Part shown: positions 10,441-18,996 of the stretch, piece after piece
How the letters are laid out: the number at the start of each line of letters is the position of its first letter
Numbering within the stretch: the first letter of the stretch is position 1
DNA from: Agarophyton chilense
Taxonomy: Eukaryota; Rhodophyta; Florideophyceae; Gracilariales; Gracilariaceae
DNA: 64,000 bases
Reading direction: 5' to 3'
Assembly: GCA_030374765.1 (NCBI GenBank)
Contig: JARGXX010000013.1
Location: 806,001 to 870,000 of the forward strand
Notes under the pieces: model-generated
What the model saw: the letters and a program-made list of their open reading frames with translations, nothing else
The model's database searches: none
Told to the model about the DNA's origin: nothing
Translations under genes and position numbers: made by a program

Positions 10441-11356
10441 TGTGGAGCAAAACCCGGCGACGGGAAGTGCTCTCAAGGTGTTCGAAGCCTTGCTCCCTGG
10501 GGGAGGCAGACTCAGAGACAGAGCCCTCCGTTCCACCCGTAGTGTGGGGTGTAACTCCCACGGGGGATTCCGGCAGTACCGACGGAGGTGAGGGGTAGAA
10601 ACCGTTGGATCGGGAATGGGTATGGGTATCCCAAAGAATGGGGGAAAATCCGGCGAAGAGGAAAAACGGGGCGAGGGTCGGGCACTAACAGGCACCGGAC
10701 CCGAGAACCAGAAAAGGGGCGAAACAACAAAAGAAACCCAATACAGGGGCGAAAACCTGTCCTCGAAAGGAAACACAAAAAGCACGCAACAAGTAACCAG
10801 AACCCCCACGGGGTATCGTATACGCAGGTCGTCTGAGCGGTCCCAAGGGGGTGGTTGCACGGAACCCAAACGTGGGCACTCTCCAAGTGTAGTCGTGTCC
10901 CTAAGCAGGCGTTGATAACCAGAGCCCGTTCCGGGTTGTAAGGCCGAAACGATGGCGACGAAGAACCTCTAAAGGTATCGAAGACCAACCTTGGTTCCCA
11001 TTTACTCTGAGCTTCGGACTGTCAGATCTCATCTCCCTAAGTAGGGCCCACTAACTAAACTCTACAGTAGTGCACACCTGCTCAGGGCCATACACGTGGA
11101 GATCCCACTGTCAGGGCCCAAAAGTCCAACGTTCTAACAAATATCCGAAAATCGGTGCCAAAACTAAGCCACGTGTATCACGGGGCCAATCCAACCATGG
11201 GCCATCCGAATTTTCACTTCATAGGCGAACTCTAACCAGAAAACAGTGCCACCTCAGCACACCTTAGAGGGGATCATATTCATAACCCTCGGAGGGTTCA
11301 ATACTCATTCTATGAGTTGCATCTTCAAGTATCCCCTAACTGGGCGTTGCTCTACA
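10441..11356 (-). repeat. Gypsy-2 3' LTR (left copy)
   Basis: 916 bp, TG...CA ends, nearly identical to 21241-22156. Short ORFs inside it are repeated in both copies and are not separate genes. Because Gypsy-2 is on the minus strand this is the 3' LTR and lies immediately upstream of the antisense ORF at 11399, so it could act as that ORF's promoter. Confidence 0.95.
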
Positions 11357-11398
11357 TCTCCCCCTCCTTAAGACGAGGAAGAACATTCCGAGCCGCGG

Positions 11399-13294
11399 GT
11401 GTCTCGCTTTCAGGTCACTATATATACTTTTCTCCCAATGGGGTCCTTCACCACTTCTGATGATCGCCACAAAACCGGCACATCGGTACAACTTTCTTCT
11501 ACTCCTCCGACTTTTGGCGATAAGCAACTTCTCGCAACAGCAGTCTCAACCAGCCCTCCCAAGGGAATGAACCCATACGTCATCAACCCAATCTCGGGGC
11601 CGTCGGCCTCCGCGCCGGCGGACAACGAAGCTCCCCAGCAGGGTGGATATTTCTCCGGTTTGGATGCGGCTCCGTCAGGTACCGAACCTTCCGCCTCGGC
11701 GAGCAACCGACATCCTCAGGAGGATTTGGACATTAACACGGTGGCGTGGAACTCCGCTCATGCGATGCCCTTGGTAGCAAACTCCAGAGGTTGGATCTCA
11801 AACGAATCCTTTCGAAGGTGGAGTCCCCTTACCGATCCGGTGATATATTCCCGCGCTCAGTGGTTCCATCCGACAGCGGTTCGCGACGATGAGCTCATCG
11901 ACTCCTACGTGGAGTACGGCTTATTGCCGGGTGGCCTACCTGTTGAGGTTGTACGTTCTCCCGATTGGAGGGCACGGGTAGCCATAGAGCCTCAGTATCT
12001 ATACCGCAGTCGCGGGGAGTCCCTGGACAAGGCGCGCGCAGCGATGGCGGCTCTGGCCTACCAGCGATTGGAGAGGTCACGCTTTGACCATCTGGTTCCC
12101 CCGGAGTACGGGTTCGATGTCGCCTATTACCGCACGTACGGTGAGGTCTCCTACGGGGATAACCTGGCAGCCTTTCCCGAAGCCGAGTTCCGCGGACCGG
12201 GTTTTCCTCTCCGAGAAGATATGCTCCAATGGAGTCGTCCTATCCTTCGGGCTGAATTCAGGTACCTTCAACGGCAGTTTACCCAGTATGGGTTCGATCG
12301 ACGCGTGCGCTTCGAGCGCCGCTCGCGCTCCCGTTTCGGGTTCCTTGTCTCGTATCCTCATGTGGAACTGGAGCGTATCAGTAACACGGCGAAGGTTGGG
12401 CGATTCGTGCCCCTTCCAGCTTGGTGGAGTAAGGTAGAGGTCCCCCGAGGGTGCTTTGCTGAACTGCCCCCATGTATCTACTATATCGGGTCTCGTTTGA
12501 TGCACGACCCGAACTCGGGATACTGGGCCCTCGTTGCAACCGAGTGGGCAGCCCGCGTAGCGGCGCACCTCCTCTGGGATGCTCATGACCATTTCCGTAT
12601 CTGGTATATTCCTCCGATGCTACGGACCATCATGCGTCAGATCGACCTTGTCCCAGCGTTGGGTTCGGGCAGCAACGTGCAGGACCTGTATCCAATCTTG
12701 GACGTGATCGACAACACCCAATGGGATCGAGTTCCAGTGGAATATCAGCCCGCAGGGGAAGGATCCGCGCGAGACAAGTCTCCTGGCCGGTACGATCCGG
12801 GCTCCGGTAACTGGGTCTATTACAATCCCTTCGAAGGGGTTCGAATCAGCGCGGCGCAAGCACGGGCGCTGATTGACTCGCCTCAACCGATGCCGGTGGG
12901 ACACCCGACGGGGTTCATTTATACCGACGATTACGAGTACGAGCCTCCAGTAGACCTGGACGATCCAGAGTTGGATAACGACATGCCAGCTCCTAGTGGA
13001 GTACTCCCTGTGGAGCCATCTGCACCCTTCCAACCAGTGGAAACGACCTCAGCTGCGGCGGCGAATGCATCCGGTGGAGGTCCATCTGCTCCCCCCGGGT
13101 GGGGTGTGAACACCCTTGCGCAGGCGCCGGTTGCCACTCCGCAAGCGGATAGTGTGCGACAAGGCCTCGTGAACGCAGGCATTCCGATTCCCCCGGGTAT
13201 GACGGATGTGAGCCAGATGTTGGCTTTCGCCTCGGCGTACCATCAGGGTCAGAATCCCAACGGTGGTGCGGGTCCCTCCTCGGGCTTTCTGTAG
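11399..13294 (+). CDS. Antisense ORF of Gypsy-2, unknown function
   Basis: An uninterrupted 631-codon ORF on the strand opposite gag-pol, starting 42 bp inside the left LTR and ending about 360 bp before the chromodomain ORF. Later starts at residue 14 (MGSFTTSDD) or near residue 57 (MNPYVINP) are also possible. The N-terminal about 120 residues are Ser/Pro/Gly-rich; the middle (about 125-470) is rich in Tyr, Trp, Phe and Arg and looks globular, with segments such as RYLQRQFTQYGFDRRVRF and FVPLPAWWSKVEVPRGCF; a Pro/Asp/Tyr-rich stretch and a Gly/Pro tail follow. No signal peptide, transmembrane segment, zinc finger or known retroelement domain is visible. It is open while the sense genes of the same element carry stops, which suggests selection on the ORF or a recent source copy. 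I do not recognise it. Confidence 0.7.
   Translation: MSRFQVTIYTFLPMGSFTTSDDRHKTGTSVQLSSTPPTFGDKQLLATAVSTSPPKGMNPYVINPISGPSASAPADNEAPQQGGYFSGLDAAPSGTEPSASASNRHPQEDLDINTVAWNSAHAMPLVANSRGWISNESFRRWSPLTDPVIYSRAQWFHPTAVRDDELIDSYVEYGLLPGGLPVEVVRSPDWRARVAIEPQYLYRSRGESLDKARAAMAALAYQRLERSRFDHLVPPEYGFDVAYYRTYGEVSYGDNLAAFPEAEFRGPGFPLREDMLQWSRPILRAEFRYLQRQFTQYGFDRRVRFERRSRSRFGFLVSYPHVELERISNTAKVGRFVPLPAWWSKVEVPRGCFAELPPCIYYIGSRLMHDPNSGYWALVATEWAARVAAHLLWDAHDHFRIWYIPPMLRTIMRQIDLVPALGSGSNVQDLYPILDVIDNTQWDRVPVEYQPAGEGSARDKSPGRYDPGSGNWVYYNPFEGVRISAAQARALIDSPQPMPVGHPTGFIYTDDYEYEPPVDLDDPELDNDMPAPSGVLPVEPSAPFQPVETTSAAAANASGGGPSAPPGWGVNTLAQAPVATPQADSVRQGLVNAGIPIPPGMTDVSQMLAFASAYHQGQNPNGGAGPSSGFL
13123..13150. 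repeat. 28-bp internal repeat of Gypsy-2, copy 1 (copy 2 at 14314-14341)
   Basis: The same 28 bases, beginning GGCGCCGGTTGCCACT and ending GCAAGCGGAT, occur in direct orientation at 13123 and 14314. One copy is near the end of the antisense ORF, the other between integrase and chromodomain. Adjacent bases TGCGC also match. The end holds a small hairpin, TCCGC-TT-GCGGA, on the minus strand. Confidence 0.85.
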
Positions 13295-13658
13295 TTCCGC
13301 CTTCGGGCAATTGTAGAGTCCATAGCTTGGCGACAATAGTAAACTTCTGATATTTGCATAACTTCTTTTCTTCTTCCTTCTTAGGATCTTCTTCATCTTC
13401 GTCTTCATATTCTTCCCTTCCTAGGGTCCAATCTTCTTCTTAATCTTATTCTCCACTTCGTGGGTCTTCTTTTCCTTTTTTTCATCATAAACTGTCCCGA
13501 TAACCGGTGCTGTGTTCCCTGGTTAACGGCGCTAGGCCGAGGGCCAGTAGACATTCCCTCTCAATACGTGTTCTTCGGGATACTCTCCGCAATTCCTCTT
13601 CAGAGGTCCAACATCTTCCTCACCTCGAGGTCCTATCCACACCAGTTCCCGTGGTGGC

Positions 13659-13931
13659 TTACCCGACTTGGGCACGATCAAGACTTGGAGGCAAGGTTAC
13701 CCGAGCGCGTCGGTGATAGGATAAAACCTTAGACCTCGGAAGGTGCTCAATGGGTTCCACTGTATCCTCATCAGGCGAGAATCCGTACCATCGGACTTGG
13801 TAGCGGACTTCTCCCTCGGGGGTGTAGATGTGACGCACGATGCGATCGATAACGAATTCCTGCGGGTACACTTTTCCCTGTTCGGGCTTCTCTTCCATCT
13901 TGGAACGCTCTAGTTCCCTTGAGGGTGTCAA
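13659..13931 (-). CDS. Gypsy-2 chromodomain ORF
   Basis: 90 codons, minus strand. EFVIDRIVRHIYTPEGE then RYQVRWYGFSPDEDTVEP and EHLPRSKVLSYHRR follow the chromodomain pattern of a hydrophobic strand, YQVRWYG core and W-like/EP segment before the terminal helix. Chromodomains at the end of integrase define chromoviruses and direct integration to marked chromatin. Here the domain is about 800 bp downstream of the integrase core and in another frame, so it is either a separate ORF or the decayed tail of the polyprotein. Confidence 0.75.
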   Translation of the reverse strand: MTPSRELERSKMEEKPEQGKVYPQEFVIDRIVRHIYTPEGEVRYQVRWYGFSPDEDTVEPIEHLPRSKVLSYHRRARVTLPPSLDRAQVG

Positions 13932-14448
13932 CGTAGGGTTTAGACACGCCCCGGTGGGTTCTTTTCCGTGTTGCGAGCGGGTCTCAGCACTTCGTCCAAA
14001 CGGCGCCGAGTGGCCTGTGGGCTACGTTGTAACTTCCGTCTACGTAGTCAAAAGGGCCCAGTTTTGGATTCTTCTTAAAGCGGAGATCTTCCCGATAACA
14101 ACGGTGTTCTTAGATTTTGTGACGGTTGAGAAACCGCGACGCGGTAGCGTCTCCAATCTCAGGGGGGTAAGACTTCAAGGTCAACCCGAGCTACGGGGAC
14201 GAAGGTTGCTCCCGTGCAACGCGCCGTGCGATGGAGGCGGTTTGCGCGACGGTTGGTCGTCAGAGCCTTTTGATTGGCTCGGTGCCATTCGACGTGTGCC
14301 ACATAAATGCGCGGGCGCCGGTTGCCACTCCGCAAGCGGATGTGAGGTGGCGCTTTCGACACGCGCTAGCACTCTCCGGAGCTGTCCCCGACGGGTCTCA
14401 CTCATTTCTTTCCCATTCCTGAGGGTTCCAGTGTCTCCATAGGAGTTC

Positions 14449-16071
14449 CTATTCCCATTCCATAACGGAGAGCCAAATTTGGTCAACCTCGTCGTCGAGA
14501 TCTTCCCCGTGCGGGTCCGCTGACAAAGCTCGTTCCCGAGAAAGCGGGGTTTGAGTGTGCGACACCTCAGTGTCTCGTCCGCGGCGGCGGGTGATCGTCG
14601 GCTCTGTAGGCGTTCCGGGTGCGGAGTTCTCCACACGACTCTCCCTAGGCGGGGTTTCGTCATCTTTTCTGACGTCGTGCTCGGCTGGTTTGGCGGTGAT
14701 GTCGCTACGCATACGCTGGGGTTGTGACTTCTCTGTCTCCGGCTAGGTCGGGCTCACCGTCTCACTGTGAGAACTAGATTCCCTGTTAGGGCGACTGGCT
14801 GACGCCGAAATATCGTCCTGCGAAGGAACTAAGTCCTCCTCCCCCTCCTTAGGCGGAGAGCCAGGAGGCTTGATTACCTCCGGTGGGGGAGTAACTCTGT
14901 AAGAGTTCGTTGACTGCGCCCTGGAGGGAGCGGGCCCAGGTTCGGGAGTATCCGAAGTTTCCGGTAGGTCGGTTAAACCACGTTCCGGGTGCGGAAGTAT
15001 AACGGGGCGGGTGTTCGAATCTCCGCTTGACGGGTTAGCTTCCGTTGAATCATCCCCTGTAGAGGGCGTTGGTGCCGACAACACTTCCACATTTGGGTTG
15101 GGCGCTCGTGTGATGCGGTCCCTGGAGATCCGTTCGTGGCGGTTAGCGATATCCAATACCACCGTGTCCGGGTCTACAGAAACCACACGATAGGGTCCGT
15201 CCACAATTGGCGAAAGCTTGTGCCTACGTTCCTTTTTAGGATTGTAGTATTCCTTTCGAAGGAAGACGAAGTCGTCGGGCTCCACCTGAGGTAGAGGTTT
15301 GCGAACCCGATTGTCAAAGTCCTTCTTGTAGGCGCGTTGAGCTTTGTCCATTGCTTTCCGGGCTATCGGCACCATCTTCGTAAGCCACTCCTTCCAGGCT
15401 TCTCGGTACAATCCCGGTGACGGGTACGTCGACAGCGTCGGTTGAATCTCGATGGCGACCGGCGGCGGTCTCCCCGACAGTACCAGTTCGAATGGGGATA
15501 ACGATGTAACCCGATGTACCTGGGTGTTGTATGCATACGTGATAGCGTCTGTGTACAAGTCCCAATTTTTGGGGTGATCCGCAACATACGATCTCAAAGC
15601 GTTGAGTATCGTGCGGTTAAACCTCTCCACCTGGCCATTCCCCTGAGGGTGATACGTAGTAACAAATAAATTCCTTACATCAAGGATTCGACATACATCC
15701 TGAAAGAACTTTGATGCGAATTGCCCTCCGTTGTCGGATAACAACTGCACCGGCGGTCCATATACGAACACTCAATGGGTCACGAACGCTTGCACGACGG
15801 TAGCGGCGGTGATCCGCTTCAGCGGCACAGTTCTCGTTAGCTTAGAGAATCTGTCAGAAATGACAAGCAGATACAGATGACCTCGGGGCGTCCTGATAAA
15901 CTCCCCTAGGATGTCTATGGCCACGAATTCGAGTGGAGCCCGTGCCGGGAACAGCGTCAACTTTTTAGAGTGCTTCCGAAGTTTGACGTCATTCTTGGCG
16001 CAATTGGCGCAGGCCCGTCTGACGGCGTAACAATCGAATGCCATTGCCGGCCAGTAAAAGTCCCTTCTCAA
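14449..16071 (-). pseudogene. Gypsy-2 integrase with internal stops
   Basis: Begins in a frame different from the upstream pol (junction near 16068-16071) with FYWPAMAFDCYAVRRACANC, the second half of the HHCC zinc finger; the first half, HPTHYAKVGAHPGEENC, ends the upstream frame. The core follows: EFVAIDILGEF (first D), then TGA at 15772-15774 in place of a usual tryptophan codon, LLSDNGGQFASKFF (second D) and HPQGNGQVERFNRTIL (E). Past PFELVLSGRPPP a basic and Pro/Ser-rich tail reaches TAG at 14743-14745 and stays open in frame to 14449. The enzyme joins element DNA to the host; this copy needs two corrections to be read through. Confidence 0.85.
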
Positions 16072-18980
16072 CGTGAGGTACAGTTTTCTTCCCCCGGGTG
16101 GGCGCCAACCTTCGCATAGTGAGTGGGGTGTAATACCCTCTGTTGTAGGGTGTGCGGCACCACTATCCTCGGGCGATGTCCAACGGTCCTGATTAGGTAA
16201 CCCTGATCGTCGTCCTCGAAAGGCAACTGAAATCCTCCGTTGAGGCGAGCCCGAATCCGTGTACAGAATGGGTCGAGCTGTTGCTCGCGTATCATCTCCT
16301 CTGGAGAGATAGGTATAAAAGAGCCGGTCGGCGAATCCAGACTCTCGTTGACAAGTATATCGTCACAAACATCATCCGTCAGCGGTTGAGCTCCTCCCTC
16401 GAGGTCCGATACGATAAAACATGGGATGTCATCGTCCTCGTAGGGTTCCGTTTTCGCTGTGGTTCCCAAGCGGGATAGTGCATCAGCTTGAGTGTTCAGC
16501 TTCCCTTTCTTGTACAGGATCTCAAAGTCGAATTCCGACAGTCGGAGACGCCATCGCATAAGGCGGCCCGAGGGTTCGGAGATCTCCAGGCGCCAACGCA
16601 AGCATGCGTGGTCCGTATGGACTTTGAAACGAGTACCCATCAGATAGGGGCGAAGTGTAGCTAAGGCCCACACAACGGCTAAACATTCTTTCTCGGAGAC
16701 CGAATAGTTCCTTTCATGGACTTTTAGGGAACATGACCAGTACCCAATAGGGTGACGTTCACCATCCTCAGAGGATTGGAACAGTGCACACCCTACTTGG
16801 TTTGCACTAGCATCGGTGTCCACTTCGTAAGGGAGCCCAGGATTGGGTAGAGCCAAGATTGGCGGTGATGTTACGGCATTCACCAGTACCGTGAAGGCAG
16901 ACGCTTCCGCGTCGCCAAAAGGTTCCAGTTCAACTGGTTGTTCCTTCGTCAGGAGCCTGTTGAGGGGGGTGGCAATATCCGCAAAGTTCGGGACGAATCG
17001 GCGATGCACGTTACACAGACCTAAGAAGGATCGCAACTCCGTTTGAGTTTTCGGGTGTTTTGCTTCCTTCAAGGATTTCACTCGTACTTCATCGATTGAA
17101 AGCTGTCCGGGACGGATGATATGACCCAGATACTTAACCGAATAGGTGAAAAACTCGCACTTCTTGAGTTTCAAGGTGATTCCCGCGTCGCGGAGTATCT
17201 TCATTACGTTCTTGATGTGTTCGAGGTGGTCATCCAGGTTGTTGGAGAAGACAATAATGTCGTCTAAATACACTAGACACGTCCTCCACTTGAAGGGAGC
17301 CAACAGAATGTCTATCGCCCGTTGAAACGTTGCGGGGGCATTTGTCAACCCAAAAGGCATCCTCCGGAATCGGAAAAGTCCTTGATGACACACGAAAGCC
17401 GTTTTGTCTCGATCTTCCTCCCTAATAGGGACTCGCCAGTAGCCCGAATTGGCGTCGAGGGTAGAGAAAACAGTAGCGCTCCCAAGGGAGTCGATGTACT
17501 CGTCCATCCGAGGGATCGGGTACACATCCTTAATGGTTACCTCGTTCAGGCGTCTGTAATCGATGCAGAAACGACACGATCCATCCGGTTTCGGAACTAA
17601 CACCACTGGTGAGGCCCAAGCAGACTGGGAAGGTTCAATTACGCCCGCTTTAAGCATCTTCGCCACCTGAGATTTCTCCTCTTCCCGAGCTTTCGGTCCA
17701 GCCCTGTAAGGATGTTGGGCAATAGGCCGAGTGTTCGGTAATAAGTCGATGCGGTGTTCTGTAATCCCAATAGTTCCAAGGGAACCATCCCACATGGGGG
17801 TAAATTCACGAAGCATGTGCCTCAGCTTCTCCCGGTGAGATGCAGGTACATGGTTGAGATCCCATTTCTCCAATTCCTGAACAGGATCCGTCTGGTCTGC
17901 TCCTGTGATGGGGGCCGTAACCTTCTGAGGTTTAAAGTGTTCAGCGTGTGGAGCTGCAGTCGTATGCTCACCGTCTTCCGCGATTTCGGCAGTGTCCTTC
18001 CCCTCCTTAAGGTCCGCCACACCAAAGACCTCTGCGATAGAGATCTTTGTAGGTACGACCGCATGCGGGTGTGGAAGAACAGAACCCAGGATCTGGTGTT
18101 TGACCAAATGCTGCGTTGTCTTTCCAAAGTTGGCTACCAAAACCTTGAAAGGTTTATCCGGTTCCACGGAGACAACCCCATTCGCAAGGGCGAGTTGACG
18201 CCGCGTATACAGAGACGGGTTCGGTTGTACCACATGCACACCAATTTGCTTGGTAACAACTGTGACCCAAACCTGGGTTTCTGGCGGGATAGCCACTGAC
18301 TTCGCAACCTTTACCCGTGTAGACACCGGGTCCTTCTTCACAGATTCCTGCGCGACAGGGAGAGGAACGCGTGTTCGCGCTGCTCCCTGTAAGGGTTTAC
18401 GAACGATTGGGATCGTAGACCCGTCTTCGAGTTCCACAGTTCTATTCCGAGGACGGATGGCTTCCACGAAGCGGTCGCAAAAGTCACAACCCAGTATGAC
18501 TGGTGCTGCAATTGACTTGCATACAATAAACTCTAGCTGAACGAGATAGGAGCCTAACCTCACCATGACGGAAATTGTACCCACTGTCCGTAGTGGGTTG
18601 TTGTTCGCATCGGCGATATCCAAACGTGGACCGGTACGAACTTGGACCCGGAGCAGCGGGGGTAACAATTCAACATGAATTAAGTTAGGAGCGGCTCCTG
18701 TATCCAGGACAGATATTTGACGAACCATAAACTGGTTGGACAGGCCGAAGTCGGCGAATACTTTATAATTCCGCTTGGCCATTACCATAACTCGATCCGG
18801 AATACGGAGATTACGGGACCGTATCCACGGGCGACGAAGGACACTAAAGTATCCCGAGTTAACGTCGGTGTCAGCCGTTCTCCTTGAAAGGATAGTCACA
18901 GCTGAGGAGCGAAGCTGGAGCGCCTCGGGCGTCTTCAACTCCGGCTTAGAAGACGCCCCTCCCGCAGGGGACACTCCCAA
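16068..18980 (-). CDS. Gypsy-2 pol: protease, reverse transcriptase, RNase H
   Basis: 970 codons, open. Domains in order: aspartic protease (SVLDTGAAPNLIHVELLP, about residues 90-190), linker, RT (CIDYRRLNEVT, then YIDSLGSATVFSTLDANSGY, QGLFRFRRMPFGLTNAPATF and catalytic CLVYLDDIIVFSN, about 430-700), RNase H (YEVDTDASANQVGCALF ... ERNYSVSEKECLAVVWAL ... KVHTDHACLRW), and the start of the integrase zinc finger. The displayed start is a TTG; real synthesis is expected by -1 frameshift from gag, whose frame lies one base off. The C-terminal end is a frameshift into the integrase segment near 16068. Confidence 0.92.
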   Translation of the reverse strand: MGVSPAGGASSKPELKTPEALQLRSSAVTILSRRTADTDVNSGYFSVLRRPWIRSRNLRIPDRVMVMAKRNYKVFADFGLSNQFMVRQISVLDTGAAPNLIHVELLPPLLRVQVRTGPRLDIADANNNPLRTVGTISVMVRLGSYLVQLEFIVCKSIAAPVILGCDFCDRFVEAIRPRNRTVELEDGSTIPIVRKPLQGAARTRVPLPVAQESVKKDPVSTRVKVAKSVAIPPETQVWVTVVTKQIGVHVVQPNPSLYTRRQLALANGVVSVEPDKPFKVLVANFGKTTQHLVKHQILGSVLPHPHAVVPTKISIAEVFGVADLKEGKDTAEIAEDGEHTTAAPHAEHFKPQKVTAPITGADQTDPVQELEKWDLNHVPASHREKLRHMLREFTPMWDGSLGTIGITEHRIDLLPNTRPIAQHPYRAGPKAREEEKSQVAKMLKAGVIEPSQSAWASPVVLVPKPDGSCRFCIDYRRLNEVTIKDVYPIPRMDEYIDSLGSATVFSTLDANSGYWRVPIREEDRDKTAFVCHQGLFRFRRMPFGLTNAPATFQRAIDILLAPFKWRTCLVYLDDIIVFSNNLDDHLEHIKNVMKILRDAGITLKLKKCEFFTYSVKYLGHIIRPGQLSIDEVRVKSLKEAKHPKTQTELRSFLGLCNVHRRFVPNFADIATPLNRLLTKEQPVELEPFGDAEASAFTVLVNAVTSPPILALPNPGLPYEVDTDASANQVGCALFQSSEDGERHPIGYWSCSLKVHERNYSVSEKECLAVVWALATLRPYLMGTRFKVHTDHACLRWRLEISEPSGRLMRWRLRLSEFDFEILYKKGKLNTQADALSRLGTTAKTEPYEDDDIPCFIVSDLEGGAQPLTDDVCDDILVNESLDSPTGSFIPISPEEMIREQQLDPFCTRIRARLNGGFQLPFEDDDQGYLIRTVGHRPRIVVPHTLQQRVLHPTHYAKVGAHPGEENCTSR

Positions 18981-18996
18981 GTTTAGTTTTTCGAAG
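18981..18996 (-). promoter_or_regulatory. Candidate -1 ribosomal frameshift site between gag and pol
   Basis: In the gag frame the last codons are TCG AAA AAC TAA. The heptamer G AAA AAC lies directly before the gag stop, and shifting back one base opens the pol frame. The frame relation of gag and pol by coordinates is -1. It departs from the ideal X XXY YYZ in the first base, so it is a candidate only. Confidence 0.45.

Noticed and set aside
10249-11000. ORFs of 100-200 codons inside the Gypsy-2 LTRs
   Set aside because: Present in both LTRs, overlapping in several frames, no domain; treated as LTR sequence.
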